From Lentisphaerota bacterium (GTDB lineage Bacteria; Verrucomicrobiota; Lentisphaeria; Victivallales; Victivallaceae), in NCBI GenBank assembly GCA_015061695.1, contig SUWA01000013.1, positions 1-41,426 of the forward strand: a stretch of 41,426 bases of DNA, written 5' to 3'. Position numbers and translations under genes: made by a program. Under the pieces are notes generated by a model. It was not told the DNA's origin. It saw only the letters and a program-made list of their open reading frames with translations, and ran no database searches. Below are positions 17,012 to 24,923 of the stretch, piece by piece (within the stretch, counting starts at the first letter, position 1; each line of letters opens with the position of its first letter).

Positions 17012-19135
17012 ATGAAAAAATTTATGATATTACTTGGTTGGGCAATATTCTGCTGGGGAGGATTCTTTTGTCCGGCCGCAGACAAGATGGATTTGTCGAA
17101 GGCTGAATCGATCCTGCGCAGCAGTTGTGTGGATGTGGTCTATCAACTGCAATATGACGAAAAAGGCAATGTGCCGGATATATTCGGTTTGTTTTGCAGC
17201 AGTTGTTCGGATTTGCACGATTCAGATCTGACTCCGCTGCTGGCCGACGGCAGGGATTTGCTTATAACCGGTTTTCTGGTCGGCGAAAAACAGGTGGTGG
17301 TGCCGGATGTTATGATCGATCCGGCGGCAATAAAATCGCTGTCAGTCAGATTCAACGGCAACACCGTCAAAGCCAGAACGATCGGGGTCTTTCCGGTTAA
17401 CTGCGCGTTGCTGCTTGAACTCGATGCACCGCTGCCGGGGAGCAAGGTTTTGAAATTTGATCCGGAAGTTGGCGGAAAACTTTACAGTTTCAGCCGGATA
17501 ATCGAAAACGGGTTCTGGGTTTGCCGGCTGAAGCCGTTTACGCCGGACAGTAAAAATACACTGTGGAACGGTACGCGTTTTTCCGCGTCTGCTCCGGCTA
17601 ATTCGTTGATAATAAATGAAAATGGCGTAGTGGCTTCCATGCTTGGCAACAATAACGAATTTGTGGGGCAGGAGTGCTGGGATCTGCTCTACACCCAGTG
17701 GAAAATGATCGGCTACAGCAAGTTTATGGATTTGCGCAAACAGCTGGAAGAACGCATGGCGCAAGCTGTGATTCCTGCTACGATACACTTCAAAGATGCC
17801 AAGCAGACCCGGCGGGAACGTCTGCGGGGTATTGAGCCGGTAATGGAACATAATATTTGCGTATTTAAAATGCCCGGCGGCAAACTTTTCATGCCCGTAC
17901 TGCTGGCCCCGCAGCAGGTTGACCGGATCGCAAAAGTTGTATTGCATCTGCCCGATGGCGATGTGGACGGTCGACCGGTGCGCGAACTGAATGACTTTGG
18001 CGGGTTGGAAATAGCTTTGGATAAGCCAGTTGATCTGTTGAGTTTGGCTGACAGGTGTATGCCGCTGGAAAGTGAATTCGGTTATATGGTTTGGAGTGTC
18101 AGTGTCAATTGTTACTCCAAGTCGGTGAAAATTGAGGTCATGAACAGTGCGCTGGTAGCGCTCCGGCGTAACTACCGGAATTGTATTGTTGGTGAAATTC
18201 TTTCCAACCTTGATTCTGAATTTATATTTTCGCTGCAAGGCGACTTGCTGGGGTGCGATCTATCTCCCCGGGCGTTCAAGTATCGTAAGCAGCTTGGATT
18301 TTTAGATGCGGTCGAAATCGAGCGTCAGTTGAATGATCCCACCCGCTGCCGGCAGATCACCCCTCAAGATAAAGATCCCGATGCTTACGCATTCATGGGG
18401 ATAGAATATCAGGTGATGAACCGTGAATTGGCCAGTTCGCTCAAACTTCAGCACCTGACCAATAACGGATCGGAAGGTTTGGTCATAAGTCATATTTATC
18501 CCGGCAGCTGTGCGGATAAAAATGGTTTTAAAAATGGCGATATCCTGCTCAAGATCATTATTCCCAACGGCGGCGCTCCGCTGCGTTTGGCCGGCGGCGA
18601 ATACGACATTGAGCAGGAACAGCAGTTCCCGTGGGCCAAACTCGATGAAATACCGGAAATGTACTTTGGCGATATACCCGAACCATGGCGCGGGATAAAA
18701 GATCCGCTCAACCAGCGTTTGTCCTCGATCGGGATCGGCAGAGAAATCGAAGTAATTGCCATTTGCGGCGGCAAACTTACGAAAAAACGTGTTAAAATCG
18801 AAGCCGCACCGGAGCATTTTCTGACCGCCGAACCGTATGTCAATTCAGCGTTCGGTCTGGAAGTGCGCGATATAACGTTTGAACTCCGGCACTATTTCCG
18901 GATGACGGAAAAAAATCCCGGCGTGATCGTCAGCAATGTTTTTGCCGGTTCGCAGGCATCGGTGGCCGGGCTGCGGCCATTTGAAATCATTACGGCGGTG
19001 AATGATAAACCCGTATTCAATATAAAAGAGTTTCAGGCCGCACTGGCCGGTCAGAGCGAAGTCCGTCTGGCGGTGCGCCGTTTGTACAATGACCGGGTGG
19101 TAACTGTCAAACCCAAGAGCGGGCCGCGGCGTTGA
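17012..19135 (+). CDS. Exported HtrA-fold pseudoprotease with two PDZ domains
   Basis: 707 residues from the ATG at 17012, which has GAGGAG 7 bases upstream. An N-terminal signal peptide (1-22) is followed by a region of about 200 residues that follows the layout of the neighbouring HtrA protease without its triad: GFLVGEKQVVVPDVM sits where G-x-V-I...T-N-x-H-V lies, N130-C-A-L-L-L where D-L-A-L-L-K lies, and SAPANSLIINENG where the S-P-G-N-S-G-G-P-L-I-N loop lies. A second unrecognised segment follows, then PDZ-like domains at about 455-520 (LVISHIYPGSCADKNGFKNGDILL) and 610-700 (VIVSNVFAGSQASVAGL). Probably an adaptor or partner of the protease upstream. The fold call is my reading of motif order and needs a structure comparison. 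Confidence 0.65.
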   Translation: MKKFMILLGWAIFCWGGFFCPAADKMDLSKAESILRSSCVDVVYQLQYDEKGNVPDIFGLFCSSCSDLHDSDLTPLLADGRDLLITGFLVGEKQVVVPDVMIDPAAIKSLSVRFNGNTVKARTIGVFPVNCALLLELDAPLPGSKVLKFDPEVGGKLYSFSRIIENGFWVCRLKPFTPDSKNTLWNGTRFSASAPANSLIINENGVVASMLGNNNEFVGQECWDLLYTQWKMIGYSKFMDLRKQLEERMAQAVIPATIHFKDAKQTRRERLRGIEPVMEHNICVFKMPGGKLFMPVLLAPQQVDRIAKVVLHLPDGDVDGRPVRELNDFGGLEIALDKPVDLLSLADRCMPLESEFGYMVWSVSVNCYSKSVKIEVMNSALVALRRNYRNCIVGEILSNLDSEFIFSLQGDLLGCDLSPRAFKYRKQLGFLDAVEIERQLNDPTRCRQITPQDKDPDAYAFMGIEYQVMNRELASSLKLQHLTNNGSEGLVISHIYPGSCADKNGFKNGDILLKIIIPNGGAPLRLAGGEYDIEQEQQFPWAKLDEIPEMYFGDIPEPWRGIKDPLNQRLSSIGIGREIEVIAICGGKLTKKRVKIEAAPEHFLTAEPYVNSAFGLEVRDITFELRHYFRMTEKNPGVIVSNVFAGSQASVAGLRPFEIITAVNDKPVFNIKEFQAALAGQSEVRLAVRRLYNDRVVTVKPKSGPRR

Positions 19136-19189
19136 GCAGGATCGTTTACGGGATCTGTTTATAAAAATTTATTAAAAAATGGGTAGAAA

Positions 19190-19747
19190 ATGGCGTACGA
19201 TTATTTGATCCGCAGAAAAGTTTTCAAATTATTCGGTCAGGATTTTCATATTTACAATCCGCAAGACCAGCTGATCGGATTTTGTCATCAAAAGGCTTTC
19301 AAACTCAAAGAAGATATCCGGATCTACACGGATAGCACCCGCCAGAGGGAACTGTTGACGATCAAAGCGCGCAATATCATTGATTTCAGCGCCTGTTATG
19401 ATGTCTTTGATCCGGCCAACGGTATGTTGCTTGGATCGTGGCGGCGCAAGGGCTGGAGTTCGCTCATCCGCGACAAGTGGGAAATGCTCGATCCTTACGG
19501 CAATGTCGTTGCAGTTTTGGAAGAAGACTCCATGGAACTGGCTCTGGTGCGGCGTTTCTTGTGCAATCTGGTGCCGCAGGAATATGTTTTGAATACCAAT
19601 TGCGGGCCGCAGGCGAATTACAAACAGCGCTTCAATCCTTTTGTGTTCAAACTGGAAGTGGCGATTAAGCCGGCATTTCAGCTGCATCCCTATCTGATTT
19701 TAGCCGGCGGTATACTGCTGGCCGCCATCGAAGGCCGTCAGAATTGA
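19190..19747 (+). CDS. LURP-one-related / scramblase-like protein
   Basis: 185 residues, no signal peptide; a hydrophobic C-terminal patch (LHPYLILAGGILLAAIEG). The pattern of short beta-strand motifs, FKLFGQDFHIYNPQDQLIGF, then DVFDPANGMLLGSWRRK, MLDPYGNVVAVLEED, fits the Tubby-C-like LURP-one/phospholipid-scramblase superfamily (YxjI-type), in which D-x-x-G-x turns repeat. Function in bacteria is unknown, perhaps membrane-lipid associated. Weak ribosome site (GGGTAG). It is the last gene of the plus-strand block and is followed by a terminator. Confidence 0.6.
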   Translation: MAYDYLIRRKVFKLFGQDFHIYNPQDQLIGFCHQKAFKLKEDIRIYTDSTRQRELLTIKARNIIDFSACYDVFDPANGMLLGSWRRKGWSSLIRDKWEMLDPYGNVVAVLEEDSMELALVRRFLCNLVPQEYVLNTNCGPQANYKQRFNPFVFKLEVAIKPAFQLHPYLILAGGILLAAIEGRQN

Positions 19748-19774
19748 TTTGATTGATAAATGAAATGAATCCAT

Positions 19775-19818
19775 ACACCCGGAGCGTAACGCAAAAACGC
19801 TTCGGGTGTTTGAGTTTT
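19775..19818 (+). terminator. Terminator between converging genes
   Basis: ACACCCGGAGCG (19775-19786) pairs with CGCTTCGGGTGT (19798-19809), 12 bp with one G-U pair, followed by TTGAGTTTT. It lies between the LURP-like gene (+) and the pseudouridine synthase gene (-), whose stop codon is at 19817, so it can serve both, though the tail on the minus side is less T-rich. Confidence 0.7.
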
Positions 19819-20530
19819 AACGGGATCTGTTCCGCAGACTTTCCACTTCGTTTTCGGTCAGAAAACGCCATTTGCCCAACGGCAGATCGCCCAACTGGAC
19901 TTGCCCCACTGATATGCGCTGCAGACGCAAAGTGGCTGCACCGCACGCTTTGAGCATTCGCCGGATCTCCCGCTTTTTGCCTTCGTTCAATTCAATTATA
20001 CAGGTGTTTTTTTCTTCCGGGCAGGGGATCACTTTCACGGCGTGGAGCGTTTCGCCGTCATCAGAAATACCATTGAGCATCTTTTGGCGGCGGGGAAGAT
20101 CCAGCTCGATACTGGAGGTAACTTTGTAGCGCTTATGCACTTCGTAGCGCGGATGGGCAAGCTGCTGGATAAAATCACCATCGTTGGAAAATATCAGCAA
20201 GCCTTCGCTCTCCCGGTCAAGCCTGCCTGCCGGCAGCAGTCTTTGAGCTTCCGGGCAGTCAATAAGCTCGATCGCCAGATGTTCAGCGTGTTTGTCGCTG
20301 TGGCTGGTGGTATAACCCGGCGGCTTGTTGAGCATAATATAAACATTGTCTGCCGGCGGAGTGAGTTCCCGGCCCTGCAGCAGCACACGATCACGCGTAT
20401 CAACAGAAAAAGCCGGGTCAGTAATGACCCGGCCGTTGACTTGAACTTGTCCGGATTTGACCAGATCGGCTGCCTTTCTGCGGGCCGCAGCACCGCATCG
20501 GGCAATATATTTGGCCAAATACTCGCTCAT
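19817..20530 (-). CDS. rRNA pseudouridine synthase of the RsuA/RluB/E/F family
   Basis: 237 residues from the ATG at 20530. An S4 RNA-binding domain (about 1-48: YLAKYIARCGAAARRKAADL) precedes the catalytic domain with the RsuA-type motif GRLD105-RESEGLLIFSNDG, D105 being the nucleophile. KRYKV and GKKREIRRML are the family's later motifs. It modifies a uridine in 16S or 23S rRNA; which one cannot be told. Only 4 bases separate the aspartokinase stop from this ATG, so it is translationally linked to the amino-acid genes upstream. Confidence 0.9.
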   Translation of the reverse strand: MSEYLAKYIARCGAAARRKAADLVKSGQVQVNGRVITDPAFSVDTRDRVLLQGRELTPPADNVYIMLNKPPGYTTSHSDKHAEHLAIELIDCPEAQRLLPAGRLDRESEGLLIFSNDGDFIQQLAHPRYEVHKRYKVTSSIELDLPRRQKMLNGISDDGETLHAVKVIPCPEEKNTCIIELNEGKKREIRRMLKACGAATLRLQRISVGQVQLGDLPLGKWRFLTENEVESLRNRSR

Positions 20531-20534
20531 AATG

Positions 20535-21947
20535 TCAGTCAATATTTTCCACCAGCTTGCGGTGCAAAGCGATTTGCGCCTGCTGGAAATCATCGCGTTC
20601 GATGATGAACTGCATATTCACCTGACGCATACACTGATCCAGTGCCAGCACGTTGATATTGGCGTTGGAAAGTGCCGTGGCCGCTTTGGCCAGGAAGCCC
20701 GGGATCTTCATATTGCTGCCGATGACCCCGATAATGGCCACTTTGCGCTGGTGGATGTGGGCCGTCTGGCTGAAAGTTGCCTCCAACTCTTCCAAACAGG
20801 CTTTGAGCGAGGCGTTCTTTTCCGACACATAGTGGGTAATGGTGTTGGCGTTGGTATTTTTGGCAATATAGCTGATCTTGTGCTTGGCCAATATTTCGGT
20901 TATCCGGTGGTCGTAACCGCTCTGGCCGACCATTCCGGAGTCAAAGATCTCGATCCCGACAATATCGTTGCGGCCGCAGATCATATCGATCCGGGGCGTG
21001 GGCGACACATAATCGCTGCTGATAAGCGTACCGGGGTGTTCCGGATCAAAGGCGTTTTTGACGCGGATGCTGATGCCGTTGCGTTCCATTTCTTTGGAGG
21101 CTTTGGGGTGGATGGCTTCCATAGCCATATCTGCAAGCTGGTCGGCAATATCAAAGTTGGTATGGCCGATAGTGCGCACCCGGTCGGCGCCCATAAGTTT
21201 GGGGTCGCCGGTGGAAAGGTGAAACTCTTTGTGGATGATCCCTTCGCACGCCTGGGTAACGACCGCCAGCTTGCTGAAAGTGATTTCGCTGTAACCGCGG
21301 TCAAAACGGTTCATGATGCCGTCGGCGCATTTGACGTAACCGGTAACGATCGGCATACATTCCGCAAAGTTCAGACCTTTAAGGTGGCGGATGATATTTT
21401 CTTCGATCGTTTCGGACTCATTTTCCTTCCAGCCGGAGAGGTCGATGAAAATAGCGTTCACATTGTGTTTACGCAAGATCTCCACGGCATTGAATGCGCT
21501 GTGAGCTTCGCCGACCGCACTGAGGAACTCGCGGGTGGCGGGCAGATAGTCTTCCGGACGGAAGTGGCCGTAGGTGCGCAGTTTAAGAATGTTGCGCAAA
21601 CTGTCGCGGATACCGTCCATGCGTTCATTGACAAAGTTGTCCGCAATGCTCTGATCCAGCCCGAGGCTTTCGAACGAGCGGTTGTATTCGATCATGCGGT
21701 TGCGAGTTTCCGCCAGTTTAAGTTCCCAGTCATTGTTGCCGGCAGCAAACAAGCCGTAGATACCGGGCGCGCCGGTCTTTTTGTCTTCCAGCAGCAGATT
21801 GGTGATCCCGCCGTAAGCGGAAACTACAAAAATACGGTTGTAAAGTTCCGCACCGGAACGCTTGCCGATCAGGATATTGTCCATCAGCTCGCCGAAGCGG
21901 CTCATGGAAGTTCCACCGATTTTTTCTACAGTGTGCAAATTGGCCAT
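20535..21947 (-). CDS. Aspartate kinase (ectoine-type, Ask_Ect subgroup)
   Basis: 470 residues. Phosphorylates aspartate, first step towards lysine, threonine and methionine. The N-terminal VEKIGGTSMSRF replaces the usual KFGGTS(V/L) of LysC and is the form I know from the aspartokinases linked to ectoine clusters. RGYSEITFSKLA corresponds to the RGGSDTTAV site region, and HLSTGDPKLMGADRVR to the T-D-P-R motif. Two ACT regulatory repeats lie in about 325-470 (IVGIEIFD... and KVAIIGVIGSNM...). No ectoine genes are adjacent; the downstream position of hom-type threonine metabolism suggests a general role. It begins 2 bases after the hom stop. Confidence 0.85.
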   Translation of the reverse strand: MANLHTVEKIGGTSMSRFGELMDNILIGKRSGAELYNRIFVVSAYGGITNLLLEDKKTGAPGIYGLFAAGNNDWELKLAETRNRMIEYNRSFESLGLDQSIADNFVNERMDGIRDSLRNILKLRTYGHFRPEDYLPATREFLSAVGEAHSAFNAVEILRKHNVNAIFIDLSGWKENESETIEENIIRHLKGLNFAECMPIVTGYVKCADGIMNRFDRGYSEITFSKLAVVTQACEGIIHKEFHLSTGDPKLMGADRVRTIGHTNFDIADQLADMAMEAIHPKASKEMERNGISIRVKNAFDPEHPGTLISSDYVSPTPRIDMICGRNDIVGIEIFDSGMVGQSGYDHRITEILAKHKISYIAKNTNANTITHYVSEKNASLKACLEELEATFSQTAHIHQRKVAIIGVIGSNMKIPGFLAKAATALSNANINVLALDQCMRQVNMQFIIERDDFQQAQIALHRKLVENID

Positions 21948-21949
21948 GA

Positions 21950-23245
21950 TTAGATGTCCTCGATTCTGAACATATTTACTTTACTGTCCACACAGTCAAG
22001 GTTGGCGATTTCGTTCATCGCTTTACGCATATTGACTTCTTTGGTGGCGTGGGTTACTATCAGCAACGGGATCTGTCCGTCGTGAGCTTCGTTTTCCGGC
22101 TGCATCAGGCTGGAAATGCTGATCTGGTTTTTGGCCAGAATATCGCTGACCGCTGCGACAACGCCGGGCTTTTCCTGAACTGCCAGACGCAGATAGAAGC
22201 GGTTGGAGAGTTCTTCGGCCTTTACCAGCGGCACATCTTTGCTGCCGGCGCGGAACGCCGGTACGCGCCGCACCGCATTGGTTGCAATATTCAACGCTAC
22301 GTCGGTAATGTCGGCCACCACTGCGCTGGCAGTGGCATCACGACCGGCACCGCGGCCGTAGAAAAGGGTCTGTCCGACGGTATCGCCTTCGATCATCACG
22401 CCGTTGAACACGCCGGAGATCGCGCCCAGCATACTGCTGGCGGGAATCAGCGTGGGCGCTACCGAGATCTGCACCGCGCCGGCAATATTTTTGATAACAG
22501 CCAGCAGTTTGAAGCGGTAGCCGAGTTTGCCGGCCATTTTCATATCCAGCTGGGTGATATTGCTGATGCCTTCGACCACAACCGCTTCCAGACCAAACCA
22601 TTTGCCATAAGCCAGACCGGCCAGGATCGCTGCCTTGTGAGCGGTGTCAAAACCATCGACGTCCAGCGAGGGATTGGCTTCGGCATAGCCGAGGGCCTGC
22701 GCATCTTTAAGTACGGCATCAAAGGCCGCGCCTTCGGCTTCCATACGCGTAAGAATGTAGTTGCAGGTACCGTTCATGATACCGTACATGCGTTCGATAT
22801 TGTTGGAAACCAAACCTTCGCGCAACGCTTTTATGACCGGGATGCCGCCGGCCACACTGGCTTCGTAATAGAGGTCGCAGTTGTTCTTTTCGGCCGCGGC
22901 AAAGAGTTCTGCACCGCGGGTGGCCAGCAGCGCTTTGTTGGCCGTTACCACCGCTTTGCCGGCGTTGAGGGCTTTAAGAATAAAATCGCCGGCAATGGTG
23001 GTGCCGCCGATCAGTTCGACCACAATATCGGATTCGGCAATAAGTTCGTCCACGCTGGTGGTAAGCAGTTCGGCGGGGACTTTCACGCCGCGATCGCTGG
23101 TAATATCTTTATCTGCGATCTTGACGAGTTTGATGTCCACATTGGTACGTTCCAGAATTACATCATGGTTTTTCAGCAGATTCACCGCTGCTCCGGCACC
23201 GACTGTACCGAAACCGATGATCCCGACTTTGACTGTTTGAGTCAT
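21950..23245 (-). CDS. hom: Homoserine dehydrogenase
   Basis: 431 residues from ATG 23245 (AGGA 7 bases upstream; a GTG at 23251 would add two). Reduces aspartate semialdehyde to homoserine. NAD(P) site GFGTVGAGAA near the N-terminus, TANKALLA, MNGTCNYILTRM and the homoserine-dehydrogenase signature around DVDGFDTAHKAAILA. A C-terminal ACT domain (about 350-431, LRLAVQEKPGVVAAVSDIL) suggests threonine feedback. First gene of hom - aspartokinase - pseudouridine synthase. Candidate promoter just upstream (23300-23327). Confidence 0.94.
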   Translation of the reverse strand: MTQTVKVGIIGFGTVGAGAAVNLLKNHDVILERTNVDIKLVKIADKDITSDRGVKVPAELLTTSVDELIAESDIVVELIGGTTIAGDFILKALNAGKAVVTANKALLATRGAELFAAAEKNNCDLYYEASVAGGIPVIKALREGLVSNNIERMYGIMNGTCNYILTRMEAEGAAFDAVLKDAQALGYAEANPSLDVDGFDTAHKAAILAGLAYGKWFGLEAVVVEGISNITQLDMKMAGKLGYRFKLLAVIKNIAGAVQISVAPTLIPASSMLGAISGVFNGVMIEGDTVGQTLFYGRGAGRDATASAVVADITDVALNIATNAVRRVPAFRAGSKDVPLVKAEELSNRFYLRLAVQEKPGVVAAVSDILAKNQISISSLMQPENEAHDGQIPLLIVTHATKEVNMRKAMNEIANLDCVDSKVNMFRIEDI

Positions 23246-23299
23246 ATTCACATCCTGTTATTTTATTGAGTTGATAATACTTAAAAATGTAATCCTGAT

Positions 23300-23327
23300 A
23301 ATATACCACCAGAATTGCTTTATGGAA
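23300..23327 (-). promoter_or_regulatory. Candidate extended -10 promoter of hom
   Basis: Minus strand TATATT (23300-23305) is preceded by TGG (TGn extension) and, 16 bases upstream, by TTCCAT. It lies about 55 bases before the hom start codon. The -35 is poor; the call rests on the extended -10. Confidence 0.35.
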
Positions 23328-23335
23328 AGTATTTT

Positions 23336-23358
23336 AAGCTGATTTTTTCAGCTTTTTT
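23336..23358 (+). terminator. Plus-oriented terminator-like hairpin without a plus gene upstream
   Basis: AAGCTGA (23336-23342), TTTTT loop, TCAGCTT (23348-23354) and a further T run. The T tail makes it plus-strand oriented, yet the nearest plus-strand coding gene upstream ends at 19747. It might stop antisense transcription into this spacer or be the end of a small RNA. Confidence 0.4.
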
Positions 23359-23409
23359 ATTCTTTTTTGGCATTTTTCCGGTATATCATGTTGCGCCGGG
23401 CAGAAAAGA

Positions 23410-23446
23410 CCGGTGCCGGATCGGCGTTGCACCGACCCGGCACCGG
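23410..23446. repeat. GC-rich 15-bp stem-loop
   Basis: CCGGTGCCGGATCGG (23410-23424) and CCGACCCGGCACCGG (23432-23446) pair with one mismatch around a 7-base loop. It stands out in an AT-rich spacer. On the minus strand it is followed by a weak TCTTTTC tail. It may be a repeated extragenic palindrome or an RNA element; I cannot tell. Confidence 0.5.
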
Positions 23447-23621
23447 ATTACGGGATGGGAATCCAATGGGGGGATCCGCTCTATTGGACGGCTATCGGAT
23501 CGGGTTTGTTCCACTTGAAATAATTTTTTTTTATTTTTTTTTGTAACATACTGCTGAATGGAGCTACTCTGCATATTATCGTGGGGATCACAGATTTTTT
23601 TACTAAAATACTATTTTAAAT

Positions 23622-23650
23622 TTGACAAATATGTTTTTTTATTGTAATTT
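23622..23650 (+). promoter_or_regulatory. Consensus sigma-70 promoter of the exported protein gene
   Basis: TTGACA (23622-23627), 17-base spacer, TAATTT (23645-23650), 55 bases upstream of the ATG at 23706. The -35 is perfect and the flanks are AT-rich, so strong constitutive expression is expected. Confidence 0.7.
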
Positions 23651-23705
23651 GTATCAGAAAAGACTTTTGGAGAAGATTTTATCAACCAAAAAACAGGAGG
23701 TCGTT

Positions 23706-24851
23706 ATGTTCAAAAAAAGTTTTTGGTCAGCCGCAGTTATGGGGGCGGTTTTGAGTGTAGGGGTTTGCAGTACGGTTCAGGCCAAGCCCGCAGCGGCAAC
23801 TCCGGTGCAGAAGGCAGCAGCCCAACTGGAGCAAGGCGGTACTTTTTACATGGTTTCGGATATTGATGCACTTAAACCGCAGTTGAGCCGTATTCTGGAT
23901 GCTTATGCGGCAACTTTGCCCGACGGCAAGGTCAAAACTCTGGATGTGGAATTTGTTCAGGTGCGTTCGGTGCTGGAACTGATTTGCAAATATACCGGAC
24001 TTGACCGGGTGCAGGCCTATGGCGCCAGTTCCACAGTGCTGGCTCCCGAAGACTCCAAACAGAAACCTGTTTACCACAACCGCTCGGTGCTGATCATGGA
24101 TTGCAGCGAACCCGAGCCGCTGCTGGTGCGGCTGCTGGATGGCGAAAAAACTTCGCTTCAGGCGTTTGCCGCCCGGGTGCCGGATGATGCGGTGCTGGCC
24201 GGTGTGTTCAATTTCAATACGGTAGAAATTTTAGGTTTGCTCAAGAGCATTCCCCAGCTGCCGCCGGAAATGTTGGGCGAGTTGGAAAAAGAAATCAAAA
24301 ACAACTTCAACTGCTCGCTGGAAGAGTTCAGTAAAGGTATCTCCGGTAAAGTGGAAGTGATTGTCTGCTCGCTGGACATAACTCAAGAGATTCCCCGCGT
24401 GATGATTTCCGTACCGGATAAGGGCAACCGGATTTTTGGTGTTGCCTGTCAGACGTTCGGACAGGACCCCGCCAAGGCTGAACGTGCAGTTATTGATGAA
24501 GATGTAATCGTTTGCAAGCAGGCGGATCGTCTGGTGTTGTATCTGGGCAAGGGTGTGCAGGAATGGCAGGCCAAAAAACTGGCGGCCGGAGAAACGCTGG
24601 CCAAAGATAAGGAGTTTGCCCGCTATGCGGCCAAGCTCCCCGCCGAAGCCAATGCCTACGGTGTCAGCCGGGTCGGTTATCTGATGGATCGCTCCGAGGG
24701 TATCGTGTCGCTGGGTGCGGTCGTATTTGATAAAGATGGTATGGTTTGCTACTCCAACGACAGTTTTGATTATAATGGTCAGATGGTTGCGATCATCTTC
24801 AGTGCGCTTAAAACGCTCGAAGAGCTGCCGATCAAGAATATGCTGCCCTGA
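23706..24851 (+). CDS. Exported protein of unknown function
   Basis: 381 residues from the ATG at 23706, which has a strong AGGAGG 6 bases upstream; longer in-frame readings start within the promoter and are unlikely. Signal peptide 1-26 or so (FWSAAVMGAVLSVGVCS..VQA, cleavage after A-x-A). The mature part begins Ala/Pro-rich and then has mixed alpha/beta sequence with motifs YMVSDIDALKPQL, LIMDCSEPEPLLVRLL and ISGKVEVIVCSLD, and no recognisable enzyme motif. Strong promoter, strong ribosome site and a perfect terminator suggest an abundant periplasmic protein encoded by a single-gene unit. I do not recognise the family. Confidence 0.8.
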   Translation: MFKKSFWSAAVMGAVLSVGVCSTVQAKPAAATPVQKAAAQLEQGGTFYMVSDIDALKPQLSRILDAYAATLPDGKVKTLDVEFVQVRSVLELICKYTGLDRVQAYGASSTVLAPEDSKQKPVYHNRSVLIMDCSEPEPLLVRLLDGEKTSLQAFAARVPDDAVLAGVFNFNTVEILGLLKSIPQLPPEMLGELEKEIKNNFNCSLEEFSKGISGKVEVIVCSLDITQEIPRVMISVPDKGNRIFGVACQTFGQDPAKAERAVIDEDVIVCKQADRLVLYLGKGVQEWQAKKLAAGETLAKDKEFARYAAKLPAEANAYGVSRVGYLMDRSEGIVSLGAVVFDKDGMVCYSNDSFDYNGQMVAIIFSALKTLEELPIKNMLP

Positions 24852-24865
24852 AGCATTTTTCAAGT

Positions 24866-24906
24866 AAAAAAAGCGGTTCTGCGTAAAAACAGAACCGCTT
24901 TTTTTT
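24866..24906. terminator. Bidirectional Rho-independent terminator
   Basis: AGCGGTTCTG (24872-24881) and CAGAACCGCT (24890-24899) form a perfect 10-bp stem with an 8-base loop, flanked by seven A on the left and eight T on the right. It ends both the exported-protein transcript (+) and the clpC-kinase operon (-). Confidence 0.92.
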
Positions 24907-24923
24907 GTGTTTTTTAAGTCGGA

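Larger units (their letters stand above)
23252..23621. other. Intergenic region with hairpins, no gene seen
   Basis: Between hom (-) and the exported protein gene (+). It holds a weak minus-strand promoter for hom, a small plus-oriented terminator-like hairpin (23336-23358), a strong GC-rich stem-loop (23410-23446), a looser TCCAAT...ATTGGA pair near 23462-23487 and a long A/T run at 23521-23545. I do not recognise a known riboswitch. Short frames are present but none has a convincing start. Confidence 0.5.

Noticed and set aside
20457-23269. Long plus-strand frames opposite hom and the aspartokinase
   Set aside because: Both are shadows of genes with full motif sets; composition is Phe/His/Gly-rich as typical for antisense frames.
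23252-23600. Riboswitch (SAM or threonine type) in the hom leader
   Set aside because: The stem-loops do not match a riboswitch core that I know, and the likely hom promoter lies downstream of them, so they would not be in the hom mRNA.
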